From assembly GCA_018613055.1 (NCBI GenBank), contig JAGGQZ010000001.1:152348-216347 (forward strand): 64,000 nt of DNA, in the 5' to 3' direction. Made by a program: the position numbers and the translations under genes. Below, in pieces: positions 1 through 8,666 of the stretch; the stretch's first letter is position 1, and every line of letters starts with the position of its first letter. The stretch comes from Chryseobacterium sp. ISL-80 (GTDB taxonomy: Bacteria > Bacillota > Bacilli > Bacillales > Cytobacillaceae). The notes under the pieces were generated by a model. It was not told the DNA's origin. It was given only the letters and a program-made list of their open reading frames with translations, and did no database searches.

Positions 1-1153
1 CAAGGATACGCTTGTTTCTGAAATCAGTGATTTGAAAATCAGCCTGGCTGCAAAGAAAGAGCAGCTTTCGCATGTGAAGGAAAAACTGGATTCTGCAAGC
101 TTGCAGGCAGAAGAACAATCAGCGAAATTGTCAGTGCTGAAAGAAGACCTGTCACTTCTTTCATCAGAAATGACGGATAGTTCCTCCGGAGAAACTCAGC
201 TGGAGGAAGCAGCAAAGCGGAAGCTTCAGGATAAAAATGAAACATTGAAGCTGATCGCATCCAGGAGACATGAGAGGCTTGAACTGCAGAACAGGCTCGA
301 GGACCAGGAATTGGAGTCGAAGGAGCTAAGAAGGCTGCAAAAAGGCATCAATGAAGTCCTCAAGGATGAGGAAGTAAAACTGAACAGGCTAGATGTGGAA
401 CTGGACAATAAGCTCGCTCATCTTCGCGAAGAGTACCTGCTTTCCTATGAGGGTGCTAAAGAGCAGTATCCGCTGACAATCCCGGCTGATGAAGCAAGAC
501 GGAAAGTAAAGCTTATCAAACTGGCGATTGAAGAACTGGGAACCGTCAATCTTGGTGCAATAGAGGAATATGAGAGAGTATCTGAACGTTATGAATTCCT
601 GCTGGAGCAAAAAAATGACCTCCAGGAAGCAAAGGACACTCTTTTCCTTGTCATCGAGGAAATGGACCAGGAAATGAAGAAGCGTTTTGAGCAGACATTC
701 ACCGGCATCCGTTCCCACTTCGAACCCGTTTTCCAGGCGTTGTTCGGCGGAGGAAGAGCAGATTTGCGGCTGACCCAGCCTGATGACCTGTTAAACACCG
801 GTGTCGAAATTGTTGCACAGCCACCCGGGAAAAAGCTTCAGAACCTCGGGCTGTTGTCTGGCGGTGAGCGTGCATTGACGGCGATCGCACTGCTGTTCTC
901 CATCCTGAAGGTACGTCCAGTCCCATTCTGTATTCTGGATGAAGTGGAAGCGGCATTGGATGAAGCCAATGTATACCGATTCGCCCAATACCTGAAAAAA
1001 TACCGTGATGAAACGCAATTTATTGTCATCACCCACCGAAAAGGTACAATGGAGGAAGCGGATGTCCTGTATGGTGTAACAATGCAGGAATCGGGCGTCT
1101 CCAAGCTTGTGTCCGTCCGGCTGGAGGACTCAAAAGAACTTGTGAAATTGTAA
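1..1153 (+). CDS. smc: Chromosome partition protein SMC, C-terminal part (5' end outside window)
   Basis: The frame is already open at base 2, so only the last 383 residues are present. SMC is the DNA-entrapping ATPase of the bacterial SMC-ScpAB condensin, which compacts and separates sister chromosomes. The first half is a charged Glu/Lys/Leu-rich stretch typical of the returning coiled-coil arm. The ATPase head half follows, with the ABC signature LSGGERALTA (from about base 854), Walker B ILDEVEAALDE (about 930-965) and the H-loop ITHRKGTME (about 1027). The stop lies 18 bases before ftsY, the known rnc-smc-ftsY arrangement of Bacillus. Nothing looks broken apart from the window edge. Confidence 0.97.
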   Translation, partial: KDTLVSEISDLKISLAAKKEQLSHVKEKLDSASLQAEEQSAKLSVLKEDLSLLSSEMTDSSSGETQLEEAAKRKLQDKNETLKLIASRRHERLELQNRLEDQELESKELRRLQKGINEVLKDEEVKLNRLDVELDNKLAHLREEYLLSYEGAKEQYPLTIPADEARRKVKLIKLAIEELGTVNLGAIEEYERVSERYEFLLEQKNDLQEAKDTLFLVIEEMDQEMKKRFEQTFTGIRSHFEPVFQALFGGGRADLRLTQPDDLLNTGVEIVAQPPGKKLQNLGLLSGGERALTAIALLFSILKVRPVPFCILDEVEAALDEANVYRFAQYLKKYRDETQFIVITHRKGTMEEADVLYGVTMQESGVSKLVSVRLEDSKELVKL

Positions 1154-1171
1154 TGAGAGAGGCGATGGACT

Positions 1172-2176
1172 GTGAGTTTTTTCAAGAAATTGAAAGAAAA
1201 ATTTACGACACAGACTGAGAGTGTCACAGAGAAATTCAGAGATGGCTTGACGAAAACGAGGGATAACTTTTCCAATAAAGTGAATGACCTTGTATCCCGT
1301 TATCGTAAAGTCGATGAGGAATTTTTCGAAGAGCTTGAAGAAATCCTCATCCAGGCGGATGTTGGATTCGAAACGGTGATGGAATTAGTCGAGGAACTGA
1401 AGAAAGAGGTTAAGCGACGCAACATCCAGGATACGAAAGATGTCCAGGCTGTCATTTCCGAGAAGCTTGTTGAAATTTATGAAAACGGAGCAGATGAACA
1501 ATCGTTCGACCTGAACATCCAGGAAGATGGATTGACTGTCATCTTGTTCGTAGGAGTCAATGGCGTCGGCAAAACAACGACCATCGGCAAACTGGCCCAT
1601 AAATTCAAGAGTGAAGGAAAGACTGTCCTTCTTGCTGCAGGGGATACATTCCGTGCAGGTGCAATCGAGCAGCTTGAGGTCTGGGGAGAGCGTGTCGGGG
1701 TGGATGTCATCAAGCAGGCAGAAGGCTCCGACCCTGCGGCTGTCATGTATGATGCTGTCCAGTCTGCGAAATCCCGTAAAGCAGATATCCTGATTTGCGA
1801 TACGGCCGGACGTCTTCAAAACAAGGTCAATCTCATGAAGGAACTTGAAAAGGTGAAACGTGTCATTGAACGTGAAGTGCCGGGTGCTCCTCATGAGGTA
1901 TTGCTTGTACTGGATGCCACTACCGGCCAGAACGCACTGATCCAGGCCAAGACGTTCAAGGAAGCGACAGATGTCAGCGGCATCGTTCTGACCAAGCTTG
2001 ACGGTACTGCCAAGGGTGGTATTGTCCTTGCCATACGCAATGAATTGAATATCCCGGTGAAGTATGTCGGTCTTGGCGAAAAGATGGATGACCTCCAGGA
2101 ATTCGATCCTGAAAGATATGTATATGGCCTGTTTGCTGACCTTGTCGAGGAAGAGGAAATAGCGGAAGAATCTTGA
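1172..2176 (+). CDS. ftsY: Signal recognition particle receptor FtsY
   Basis: This is the membrane-associated GTPase that docks SRP-ribosome complexes at the Sec translocon. The protein has 334 residues, normal for Bacillus, with a GTG start behind a GAGAGGCGATG-like ribosome site. It has a short charged N-terminal region, the helical N domain, then the SRP-type G domain: P-loop GVNGVGKT (residues 128-135), DTAGRLQ and [10 protein letters not shown]. It lacks the Met-rich M domain, which separates it from Ffh. It lies 18 bases after smc and is probably co-transcribed with it. The G domain makes a heterodimer with Ffh, encoded 440 bases downstream. Confidence 0.97.
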   Translation: MSFFKKLKEKFTTQTESVTEKFRDGLTKTRDNFSNKVNDLVSRYRKVDEEFFEELEEILIQADVGFETVMELVEELKKEVKRRNIQDTKDVQAVISEKLVEIYENGADEQSFDLNIQEDGLTVILFVGVNGVGKTTTIGKLAHKFKSEGKTVLLAAGDTFRAGAIEQLEVWGERVGVDVIKQAEGSDPAAVMYDAVQSAKSRKADILICDTAGRLQNKVNLMKELEKVKRVIEREVPGAPHEVLLVLDATTGQNALIQAKTFKEATDVSGIVLTKLDGTAKGGIVLAIRNELNIPVKYVGLGEKMDDLQEFDPERYVYGLFADLVEEEEIAEES

Positions 2177-2198
2177 TTTACAGGCATATGGCTGTAAA
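2177..2198. repeat. Near-palindromic dyad directly after ftsY stop
   Basis: TTTACAG and CTGTAAA flank a central CATATG, giving a 22-base almost perfect dyad that starts at the base after the ftsY stop codon. No T-tract follows, so it does not look like a standard terminator. It sits 10 bases upstream of the -35 box of the putative ylxM promoter. It could be an mRNA 3'-end hairpin or an operator. Confidence 0.45.
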
Positions 2199-2207
2199 GA
2201 ACTTATC

Positions 2208-2236
2208 TTGACAGGGAAGAGGAACGTGTGTAAACT
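2208..2236 (+). promoter_or_regulatory. Candidate sigma-A promoter for ylxM-ffh
   Basis: A perfect -35 TTGACA is followed by 17 bases and TAAACT, about 40 bases before the ylxM start. The spacing is ideal and the -10 box is moderate. Confidence 0.6.
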
Positions 2237-2276
2237 CTTAATGTAAAGGTATTTCACTTAACATGGGGGAATTGAA

Positions 2277-2606
2277 ATGCTTGAGAAAACGAACCGAATG
2301 AATTATTTGTATGATTTTTATCAGGCATTGCTGACTCCAAAACAAAGCAGTTATATGGCTCTATACTATCTTGATGATTACTCTCTGGGGGAAATTGCGG
2401 AAGAGTATGATGTTAGCCGGCAGGCGGTATACGACAACATCAAACGTACCGAAGCGATGCTTGAGGAGTATGAAGAGAAGTTGTTGCTGTTCGAAAAATT
2501 CCAGAAACGAATAGAGCTGATTTCCAAAATGAAAAAGCTTGTGGGGAATGGCGAGAACAGCGGTGATCTAGCTGAAATGATAGCCGAGCTTGAGAAATTA
2601 GACTAG
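2277..2606 (+). CDS. ylxM: YlxM/p13-like helix-turn-helix protein
   Basis: A 109-residue protein of the UPF0122 (YlxM, p13) family, placed directly before ffh as in other Firmicutes. Residues about 18-55 resemble a sigma-70 region 4 type helix-turn-helix ([16 protein letters not shown], then [20 protein letters not shown]). The rest is a charged helix. Family members have been proposed to modulate the SRP, but the exact role is unsettled. The ATG follows a GGGGGA ribosome site. It ends 13 bases before ffh, so co-expression is very likely. Confidence 0.93.
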   Translation: MLEKTNRMNYLYDFYQALLTPKQSSYMALYYLDDYSLGEIAEEYDVSRQAVYDNIKRTEAMLEEYEEKLLLFEKFQKRIELISKMKKLVGNGENSGDLAEMIAELEKLD

Positions 2607-2619
2607 GGAGGCACATGAT

Positions 2620-3972
2620 ATGGCATTTGAAGGATTGGCCGACCGACTGCAAAATACAATGCAAAAGATCCGCGGAAAAGGCAAGGTCTCAGAAGCGGAT
2701 GTAAAAGAAATGATGCGAGAGGTCCGTCTGGCGCTTCTTGAAGCCGACGTTAACTTTAAAGTTGTAAAAGACTTCGTGAAGAAGGTCACTGAAAGGGCTA
2801 TAGGCCAGGAGGTTGTAAAAAGCCTGACACCAGGCCAGCAGGTCATCAAGGTTGTTAAAGAAGAACTAACCGAGTTGATGGGCGGGGAACAAAGCAAGAT
2901 TGCTGCCTCCAATCGCCCGCCGACTGTCATCATGATGGTCGGTCTTCAAGGTGCGGGTAAAACGACAACAACCGGAAAGCTGGCAAATCTTCTTCGCAAA
3001 AAATATAACCGCAAGCCATTGCTTGTAGCGGCGGATATCTACCGCCCGGCTGCGATCAAGCAGCTTGAGACACTCGGCAAGCAATTGAGCATGCCGGTAT
3101 TCTCGCTGGGAGACCAGGTCAGCCCGGTTGAAATTGCCAAGCAGGCAATTGCCAAGGCGAAGGAAGACCACAATGACTATGTCCTCATCGATACTGCGGG
3201 CCGTCTTCATGTGGATGAAAACCTGATGGATGAGCTTAAGCAGATCAAGGAGCTTTCTAAACCTGATGAAATCTTCCTTGTTGTCGATGCGATGACAGGG
3301 CAGGATGCCGTCAATGTGGCCCAGAGCTTCAATGAACAGCTTGGCTTGACTGGTGTTGTCCTTACGAAGCTTGACGGCGATACTCGTGGCGGTGCAGCGC
3401 TCTCCATCCGTGCGGTGACCAATACGCCAATCAAGTTTGTTGGTCTTGGCGAAAAACTTGATGCACTGGAAGCATTTCACCCTGAAAGGATGGCATCCAG
3501 AATCCTTGGAATGGGAGATGTCCTTACTCTGATCGAGAAGGCCCAGGCCAATGTTGATGAAGAGAAAGCGAAAGAGCTCGAGAAAAAAATGCGCACAGCA
3601 TCCTTTACCCTTGACGACTTCCTGGACCAGCTTGGCCAAGTAAGGAAGATGGGGCCGCTGGATGAAATCCTGAAAATGATGCCTGGTGCAAATAAAATCA
3701 AGGGCATGAACAATCTCCAAATCGACGAGAAACAAATCTCGCATGTTGAGGCGATCATCCAATCGATGACGGCCAATGAAAAAACTCATCCTGAAATCAT
3801 CAACGCCAACAGGCGCAAACGGATCGCGAAAGGAAGCGGGACCTCCATCCAGGAAGTCAACCGTCTCCTGAAACAATTCGAAGATATGAAAAAGATGATG
3901 AAACAGATGACGAACATGCAGCAAAAAGGCAAGAAAAAAGGCGGATTCAAGCTGCCGTTCAACCCTTTTTAA
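2620..3972 (+). CDS. ffh: Signal recognition particle protein Ffh (SRP54)
   Basis: The 450-residue GTPase and signal-sequence-binding subunit of the SRP works with 4.5S/scRNA to target nascent membrane and secreted proteins. Order: helical N domain, G domain with P-loop GLQGAGKT (108-115), DTAGRLHVDE and TKLDGDTRGG, then the Met-rich M domain ending in MKKMMKQMTNMQQ, which binds signal peptides and RNA. The length is typical. The start is supported by GGGAGGCAC. FtsY upstream and FlhF in the flagellar operon are its two paralogues, all in this window. Confidence 0.98.
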   Translation: MAFEGLADRLQNTMQKIRGKGKVSEADVKEMMREVRLALLEADVNFKVVKDFVKKVTERAIGQEVVKSLTPGQQVIKVVKEELTELMGGEQSKIAASNRPPTVIMMVGLQGAGKTTTTGKLANLLRKKYNRKPLLVAADIYRPAAIKQLETLGKQLSMPVFSLGDQVSPVEIAKQAIAKAKEDHNDYVLIDTAGRLHVDENLMDELKQIKELSKPDEIFLVVDAMTGQDAVNVAQSFNEQLGLTGVVLTKLDGDTRGGAALSIRAVTNTPIKFVGLGEKLDALEAFHPERMASRILGMGDVLTLIEKAQANVDEEKAKELEKKMRTASFTLDDFLDQLGQVRKMGPLDEILKMMPGANKIKGMNNLQIDEKQISHVEAIIQSMTANEKTHPEIINANRRKRIAKGSGTSIQEVNRLLKQFEDMKKMMKQMTNMQQKGKKKGGFKLPFNPF

Positions 3973-4013
3973 CTTGTAAATTCAGGTATTTTCAGTCTGT
4001 AAAGAAAAAAACC

Positions 4014-4042
4014 TTTACAAGCTGTTTTTAATTTGGTATTAT
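4014..4042 (+). promoter_or_regulatory. Sigma-A promoter for rpsP
   Basis: TTTACA, exactly 17 bases, then TATTAT, ending 40 bases before the rpsP ATG. Near-consensus boxes and ideal spacing fit a highly expressed ribosomal protein gene. Confidence 0.75.
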
Positions 4043-4081
4043 TCTATCTTGTGTGAAACTATTCGGAGGTGCTTATTTAAA

Positions 4082-4354
4082 ATGGCAGTAAAAATTCGTT
4101 TAAAACGTATGGGAGCTAAAAAATCTCCTTTCTATCGTATTGTAGTAGCTGATTCCCGTTCACCACGTGACGGCCGTTTCATCGAGTCTGTAGGAACTTA
4201 CAACCCAGTTGCTCAACCAGCAGTGGTTGAACTTAACGAAGAGTTGGTTCTTAAGTGGTTGAACGACGGAGCAAAACCATCTGATACAGTGCGTAACTTG
4301 TTCTCTAAGCAAGGTATCATGGAAAAATTCCACAACGCAAAGCTTAGCAAGTAA
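4082..4354 (+). CDS. rpsP: 30S ribosomal protein S16
   Basis: A 90-residue S16, a small-subunit assembly protein: [19 protein letters not shown], then [19 protein letters not shown], the family signature. An in-frame upstream start would add 11 non-conserved residues. The ATG chosen here gives the universal MAVKIRL start and has GGAGGTGC 10 bases upstream. Codon choice is strongly biased (cgt, gta, ctt), as expected for a ribosomal gene. It has its own promoter and heads the khpA-containing transcript. Confidence 0.97.
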   Translation: MAVKIRLKRMGAKKSPFYRIVVADSRSPRDGRFIESVGTYNPVAQPAVVELNEELVLKWLNDGAKPSDTVRNLFSKQGIMEKFHNAKLSK

Positions 4355-4356
4355 TT

Positions 4357-4599
4357 GTGGACACGCCCATGAAAGAATTAATCGAGACGATCGTGAAACC
4401 CCTTGTTGATTTTCCGGAAGATGTTCATGTGAATGAACATGAAGAGGATCAGCGCGTAACCTATAAGCTTTCCGTCAACAAAAGTGATATGGGCAAAGTA
4501 ATTGGAAAGCAAGGCCGCGTTGCAAAGGCGATTCGAACAGTAGTCTATGCAGCAGGATCATCACAGCAAAAGAAGATTTTCTTGGAAATCGTCGAATAA
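4357..4599 (+). CDS. khpA: KH-domain RNA-binding protein KhpA (YlqC)
   Basis: An 80-residue single-KH protein. The GxxG loop lies in VIGKQGRVAKAIRTVV, the nucleic-acid-gripping element. In other Firmicutes KhpA pairs with KhpB (Jag) and affects cell elongation and RNA metabolism. The gene starts 2 bases after the rpsP stop. The start is uncertain: GTG at 4357 gives the usual family length, while ATG at 4369 would remove four residues. Neither has a strong ribosome site, so translational coupling to rpsP is likely. Confidence 0.9.
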   Translation: MDTPMKELIETIVKPLVDFPEDVHVNEHEEDQRVTYKLSVNKSDMGKVIGKQGRVAKAIRTVVYAAGSSQQKKIFLEIVE

Positions 4600-4646
4600 C
4601 AATCAGCTGCGCAAGCAGAAGGTAGATAACTCTATATGATTGTTCT

Positions 4647-4673
4647 AAAAGGGAGGGGTAACCCTCCTTTTTT
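4647..4673 (+). terminator. Intrinsic terminator after khpA
   Basis: A GGGAGGG / CCCTCCT stem with a GTAA loop, flanked by AAAA on the left and a T-run on the right. It closes the rpsP-khpA transcript. The A-run also makes it plausible as a bidirectional terminator. Confidence 0.8.
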
Positions 4674-4692
4674 CTATTTTCAGAAACTAGGG

Positions 4693-4698
4693 TATAAT
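4693..4698 (+). promoter_or_regulatory. Candidate -10 box for ylqD-rimM-trmD
   Basis: A perfect TATAAT about 95 bases before ylqD, just downstream of the khpA terminator. The matching -35 position falls in the terminator T-run and is poor, so the promoter is tentative. Confidence 0.4.
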
Positions 4699-4793
4699 AG
4701 ATACTTGATATAGTAATGAGCACTAGGTTAATGGTTATCTGTGACCAGCTCTGAAAAATGCTGTGAACAGGTTGGCTTTAAGGAGGGAATGCT

Positions 4794-5186
4794 TTGAAGG
4801 TACTGCAAAAGGTCATTGTCAAACAGGTACTGACAGAAGAAAGCAAGGAAAAAATCCACCAAAAATACCACTCCAGAAAGCTTCAGCTGCAGAAAGAATG
4901 CGATCAACTTAGATTTGAACTCAAGAAACTAGAAAAATCCAAGAAGTTTTCGCCTGAAACATTGAAGAAGCATTTTGAACAGGAAATAAAAGTCCATAAA
5001 GAAAAAATCAAACTCCTGGATTTTCAAATAGAACAACTACATATTCTTCCGCTTGGGAGTGAAATTAAAGAAACAGAGCTTCAGGGGATCGTTGAAGTGA
5101 ATATAGGCGATCAGTGGGATGAGTTTCTTTCAGGTAAGACAATAATTGTAAAAGATGGCATCGTGACCGAAATACGCGAGAGGTGA
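4794..5186 (+). CDS. ylqD: YlqD family protein (function unknown)
   Basis: A 130-residue protein matching the YlqD family, found between khpA and rimM in Bacillus. Residues about 15-80 are a Lys/Glu/Leu-rich coiled coil. The C-terminal 45 residues carry a compact segment ([20 protein letters not shown], then a short VKDG turn) that looks beta-rich. The start is TTG, supported by an AAGGAGGG ribosome site 6-7 bases upstream. It ends 7 bases before rimM. No function can be read from the sequence. Position suggests a link to ribosome maturation, which is inference only. Confidence 0.85.
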   Translation: MKVLQKVIVKQVLTEESKEKIHQKYHSRKLQLQKECDQLRFELKKLEKSKKFSPETLKKHFEQEIKVHKEKIKLLDFQIEQLHILPLGSEIKETELQGIVEVNIGDQWDEFLSGKTIIVKDGIVTEIRER

Positions 5187-5193
5187 TCAAACA

Positions 5194-5712
5194 ATGGAGA
5201 AATTTTTTAATGTAGGAAAGATTGTCAACACGCATGGAATCCGGGGCGAGGTAAGGGTGATCTCAAGAACGGACTTTCCAGAGGAGCGTTACAAAATAGG
5301 CAATACACTATTTTTATTCATGCCAGGTTCAAAGGATCCAGAGACATTGGTCGTGAAAAGCCACAGGACACATAAGAATTTCAATCTGCTGACATTTGAA
5401 GGCTTCGATAATGTCAATCAGGTTGAAAGGATGAGGGGCGGTATCCTCAAGGTTCCTGAGACACAGCGCGGTGAACTGGAGGAAGGCGAGTTCTACTTCC
5501 AGGATATTATCGGCTGCACAATGATGACCACCGATGGGGAAGAACTTGGCAAGGTAATCGAGATCCTCACGCCAGGTGCCAACGATGTATGGGTGGTTAA
5601 GGGAGAAAAAGGCAAGGAAGTCCTGATTCCGTATATTGAAGACATCGTGAAAAAAGTTGACGTCAAGGAAAAGATGATTGTGATTGAGCCGATGGAAGGG
5701 CTCCTCTCATGA
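5194..5712 (+). CDS. rimM: 16S rRNA processing protein RimM
   Basis: A 172-residue RimM, which binds S19 and the 30S head during small-subunit maturation. The N-terminal half is the RimM beta-barrel ([18 protein letters not shown]). The C-terminal half is a PRC barrel ([20 protein letters not shown], then PGANDVWVV and KEVLIPYI). Length is normal. It overlaps trmD by four bases (ATGA), so the two are translationally coupled. Confidence 0.97.
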   Translation: MEKFFNVGKIVNTHGIRGEVRVISRTDFPEERYKIGNTLFLFMPGSKDPETLVVKSHRTHKNFNLLTFEGFDNVNQVERMRGGILKVPETQRGELEEGEFYFQDIIGCTMMTTDGEELGKVIEILTPGANDVWVVKGEKGKEVLIPYIEDIVKKVDVKEKMIVIEPMEGLLS

Positions 5713-6452
5713 TGAATATCGATGTCCTTTCCATTTTTCCAGAAATGTTCGAAGGTGTATTTGGCCAGTCGATCTTGAAGAAGGCTGCTGAAAAAGGAGC
5801 TGCCAGGTATAATGTCGTCAACTTCCGAGATTATGCCGATAACAAGCATCAGACCGTTGATGATTATCCATACGGAGGCGGTGCCGGAATGGTCTTGAAG
5901 CCGCAGCCTATCTTTGATGCAGTAACAGGTTTAAAAGAACAGGCAAAAAGCACTTCGCCTAGAGTGATCCTGATGTGTCCTCAGGGGGAAAGGTATACAC
6001 AGAAAAAAGCCGAAGAGTTGGCAAAGGAAGAACATTTGATTTTCATCTGCGGACATTATGAGGGATATGACGAACGCATCCGTGAGCATGTCATCACCGA
6101 TGAGATTTCGATCGGCGATTATGTCCTCACAGGCGGCGAGCTCGGGGCAATGGTCGTGATCGACAGCGTTGTGCGCCTGCTCCCGGGTGTACTGGGCAGT
6201 GAAGAGTCCCATATCCAGGATTCTTTCAGCACAGGGCTGCTAGAGCACCCGCACTATACCAGACCGGCAGACTTCCGGGGGATGAAAGTTCCGGATGTGC
6301 TCGTCTCCGGCAATCATAAGCTGATTGAAGAATGGCGGATGAAGGAAAGTCTTAGAAGGACGCTGAGCCGGAGGCCTGATCTTCTTGAAGAAGCAGATTT
6401 GACTGATCAGCAAAAAAAATGGCTGGATGAGCTGATAAAACTTAATGAATAA
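5709..6452 (+). CDS. trmD: tRNA (guanine-N1-)-methyltransferase TrmD
   Basis: This SPOUT-family methyltransferase makes m1G37 in tRNAs that read CNN codons, preventing +1 frameshifts. It has 247 residues. N-terminal motif [12 protein letters not shown], the [11 protein letters not shown] loop, and the trefoil-knot SAM site [17 protein letters not shown] followed by RLLPGVLG. The start overlaps the rimM stop. A second ATG three bases later is equally possible. The C-terminal DPxDLL-type tail [12 protein letters not shown] is present. Confidence 0.97.
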   Translation: MMNIDVLSIFPEMFEGVFGQSILKKAAEKGAARYNVVNFRDYADNKHQTVDDYPYGGGAGMVLKPQPIFDAVTGLKEQAKSTSPRVILMCPQGERYTQKKAEELAKEEHLIFICGHYEGYDERIREHVITDEISIGDYVLTGGELGAMVVIDSVVRLLPGVLGSEESHIQDSFSTGLLEHPHYTRPADFRGMKVPDVLVSGNHKLIEEWRMKESLRRTLSRRPDLLEEADLTDQQKKWLDELIKLNE

Positions 6453-6454
6453 TA

Positions 6455-6483
6455 TTGCAGTCAGTCCCTGTTTATGTTAAGAT
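6455..6483 (+). promoter_or_regulatory. Sigma-A promoter for rplS
   Basis: TTGCAG, 17 bases, TAAGAT with an upstream TG giving an extended -10 (TGTTAAGAT). It starts 3 bases after the trmD stop and leaves a leader of about 90 bases before rplS. Confidence 0.65.
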
Positions 6484-6489
6484 ACTTCT

Positions 6490-6582
6490 TGTGGCTAAAA
6501 GCAATCGTGCTGGATGTCGCTTATAACAATGTTCCGCTGCAAAGAAAGTATGCAAGAGCATTCGTGGGAGGAGTTGAAAACG
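6490..6582 (+). promoter_or_regulatory. Structured 5' leader of rplS, candidate L19 leader
   Basis: About 90 untranslated bases precede rplS. A small hairpin ATGC-AAGA-GCAT (6550-6561) abuts the ribosome site GGGAGGAG. Bacillus L19 genes are known to have an L19 leader RNA motif (Rfam L19_leader). Position and size fit, but I did not fold or align the whole leader. Confidence 0.5.
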
Positions 6583-6927
6583 ATGCAACAATTAATCGAA
6601 GAAATCACAAAAGCACAACTTCGCACTGATCTTCCATCTTTCCGTCCTGGTGACACTGTACGTGTACACGTTAAGGTTGTTGAGGGAACTCGCGAACGTA
6701 TCCAGTTGTTTGAAGGTGTAGTGATTAAGCGTCGTGGTGGTGGAATCAGCGAAACTTTTACAGTACGTAAGGTTTCTTACGGAGTAGGCGTTGAGCGTAC
6801 TTTCCCTGTTAACACACCAAAAATTGCGAAGCTTGAAGTAATCCGCCGCGGTAAAGTCCGCCGTGCGAAACTTTACTACCTGCGTAACCTGCGCGGTAAA
6901 AAAGCTCGTATCAAAGAAATTCGATAA
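6583..6927 (+). CDS. rplS: 50S ribosomal protein L19
   Basis: A 114-residue L19, which sits at the interface of the two subunits. Signature [20 protein letters not shown], then [20 protein letters not shown] and the basic tail [14 protein letters not shown]. An upstream in-frame ATG would add 23 residues unlike any L19 start, and GGGAGGAG is correctly spaced for the ATG chosen. Codon bias is strong. Own promoter upstream and strong terminator downstream make it a separate unit. Confidence 0.97.
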   Translation: MQQLIEEITKAQLRTDLPSFRPGDTVRVHVKVVEGTRERIQLFEGVVIKRRGGGISETFTVRKVSYGVGVERTFPVNTPKIAKLEVIRRGKVRRAKLYYLRNLRGKKARIKEIR

Positions 6928-6938
6928 GAATGAATGTC

Positions 6939-6970
6939 AAAAAGGAGCTTGCCTAGCCAAGCTCCTTTTT
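6939..6970 (+). terminator. Intrinsic terminator after rplS
   Basis: A 13-base perfect stem, AAAAAGGAGCTTG paired with CAAGCTCCTTTTT around a 6-base loop, 12 bases after the rplS stop. Confidence 0.9.
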
Positions 6971-7029
6971 CATTACAAATTGCCTGAATGAAAATTTATT
7001 TTAAAAAATCATCGCCCATCGTGTTTATC

Positions 7030-7059
7030 TTGACTGACTTATGTAAAATAAAGTTATGT
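7030..7059 (+). promoter_or_regulatory. Candidate promoter for lepB-rbgA
   Basis: TTGACT, 18 bases, then a weak TTATGT, about 40 bases before lepB and after the rplS terminator. The -35 is good and the -10 poor. Confidence 0.4.
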
Positions 7060-7096
7060 ACCTAAACTACATTTATTTTGGAATGGTGGGAAAAGA

Positions 7097-7651
7097 ATGG
7101 CCGAAAAAAAGAAAAACGAACTATGGGAATGGACGAAGGCACTGCTGATTGCTGTCGTGCTCGCAGCAGTGATCCGATACTTTTTATTTGCCCCAATCGT
7201 AGTGGACGGATTATCGATGATGCCGACTCTCCATGACCAGGACCGAATGATCGTAAATAAGCTGAGCTATAAAGTGGGGGAGCCTGAAAGATTTGATATC
7301 ATTGTCTTTCATGCACCAGAGAACAAAGATTACATAAAAAGAGTCATCGGCCTTCCAGGCGATAAAATAGAATACAAAAATGACACGCTGTATGTGAATG
7401 GCAAAGCATATGAAGAACCATACTTGGAAGAATATAAAAAACAGGTGATTGATGGGCCCCTGACAGACCCATTCACGCTGGAAGAGAAGATTGGCAGTGA
7501 AACAGTCCCTGAAGGGCATCTGTTCGTCATGGGCGATAACCGTCGTTTCAGTAAGGACAGCCGTCACATAGGCACTGTTCCATTCGAAAAGGTATTGGGA
7601 AAAACAAATGTCATTTACTGGCCGATTGAAGATATCCGGACAATAGACTAG
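7097..7651 (+). CDS. lepB: Type I signal peptidase (SipS/LepB type)
   Basis: A 184-residue membrane serine protease that removes signal peptides from exported proteins. One N-terminal membrane segment (about 14-32), then the catalytic Ser40 in DGLSMMPTL and Lys81 in YIKRVIGLPGD, and the C-terminal box GDNRRFSKDSRHIG. Size and single membrane anchor match the Bacillus Sip type. In B. subtilis this slot between rplS and rbgA is empty and the sip genes lie elsewhere, so this is a lineage difference. The ATG follows GGTGGG. Confidence 0.95.
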   Translation: MAEKKKNELWEWTKALLIAVVLAAVIRYFLFAPIVVDGLSMMPTLHDQDRMIVNKLSYKVGEPERFDIIVFHAPENKDYIKRVIGLPGDKIEYKNDTLYVNGKAYEEPYLEEYKKQVIDGPLTDPFTLEEKIGSETVPEGHLFVMGDNRRFSKDSRHIGTVPFEKVLGKTNVIYWPIEDIRTID

Positions 7652-7703
7652 TATTTGAACTGCCGCCGTATTGAAAGTTGTAAACAGATAGGAGGTGGCT
7701 GCT

Positions 7704-8588
7704 TTGACGATCCAATGGTTTCCTGGCCATATGGCCAAGGCTCGCAGAGAGGTCACGGAAAAATTAAAGCTTGTCGATGTCATATTTGAACTGGTGGATG
7801 CCAGGATTCCATACTCATCCAGAAATCCAATGATTGATGAAATCATCCAGCATAAGCCAAGAATAGTTTTATTGAACAAAGCAGATATGGCCGACAAAGC
7901 TGTCACCGATCAGTGGCTGCGCTATTATCGTGAAAAAGGGATAACTGCACTTGCAATTAATTCACAGGCCGGGACAGGCTTAAAGCAAATTGTCCAGGAA
8001 TCAAAGGTCCTGCTTAAGGATAAACTTGACCGCTTAAAGTCTAAAGGAGTCAAGCCAAGAGCAATCCGGGCGATGATCGTCGGGATTCCGAACGCAGGGA
8101 AATCGACATTGATCAACCGCCTTGCCGGAAAAAATATTGCCCAGACCGGGAACAGGCCGGGTGTGACGAAGGCCCAGCAGTGGATCAAGGTAGGAAAAGA
8201 ACTTGAACTCCTTGATACTCCAGGAATCCTCTGGCCAAAATTTGAGGATCAGGAAGTAGGGACTAAGCTCGCGATAACAGGGGCAATCAAGGATACCATT
8301 CTCAATCTTCAGGATTTAACCGTATATGCATTAAGGTTCCTGGAAAAGCAATACCCTGAGCGGCTGCAGGAAAGGTACAAGCTTTCCTCGCTCCCTGAGG
8401 ATATTGTTGAACTTTTCGACGAGATTGGCGATTTCCGGGGCTGCAAAATGGCTGGCGGTTATGTTGACTATGACAAAGTGGCTGAACTGGTAATCAGGGA
8501 AATACGCACTGAAAAATTAGGTCCTCTTTCCTTTGAAAGACCTCAAGACCTGTTGAATGAAGATGCAGATAAACAAGAAGAAAATTGA
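7704..8588 (+). CDS. rbgA: Ribosome biogenesis GTPase RbgA (YlqF)
   Basis: A 294-residue circularly permuted GTPase needed for late assembly of the 50S subunit (L16 incorporation). The permuted order is visible: G4 NKAD first, then G1 GIPNAGKST (127-135), then G3 DTPG. N-terminal [16 protein letters not shown] is the family hallmark. The start is TTG at 7704, with AGGAGGTG 7 bases upstream. An earlier in-frame GTG lies inside that ribosome site and is unlikely. A C-terminal helical domain follows from about residue 180. Confidence 0.96.
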   Translation: MTIQWFPGHMAKARREVTEKLKLVDVIFELVDARIPYSSRNPMIDEIIQHKPRIVLLNKADMADKAVTDQWLRYYREKGITALAINSQAGTGLKQIVQESKVLLKDKLDRLKSKGVKPRAIRAMIVGIPNAGKSTLINRLAGKNIAQTGNRPGVTKAQQWIKVGKELELLDTPGILWPKFEDQEVGTKLAITGAIKDTILNLQDLTVYALRFLEKQYPERLQERYKLSSLPEDIVELFDEIGDFRGCKMAGGYVDYDKVAELVIREIRTEKLGPLSFERPQDLLNEDADKQEEN

Positions 8589-8620
8589 AGGTCCTGATTT
8601 CAGGACCTTTATTTTTCTTT
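8588..8620 (+). terminator. Intrinsic terminator after rbgA
   Basis: A 10-base perfect stem, AAGGTCCTGA with TCAGGACCTT across a TT loop, followed by a T-rich tail. It begins at the last base of the rbgA stop. A loop of only two bases is tight, so the closing pairs probably open. Confidence 0.65.
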
Positions 8621-8666
8621 CTTCTTGCCGATACATAATAAAGAACATAACTAGGGGAAATTGGAT

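Noticed and set aside
1385-2257. A 290-codon reverse-strand open frame
   Set aside because: It lies entirely opposite ftsY and has the composition of an antisense shadow (Phe/Leu/Ile/Cys-rich), with no ribosome site or known domain.
2866-3924. A 352-codon reverse-strand open frame
   Set aside because: Antisense to ffh, His/Phe/Leu-rich and without recognisable motifs; the forward gene is unambiguous.
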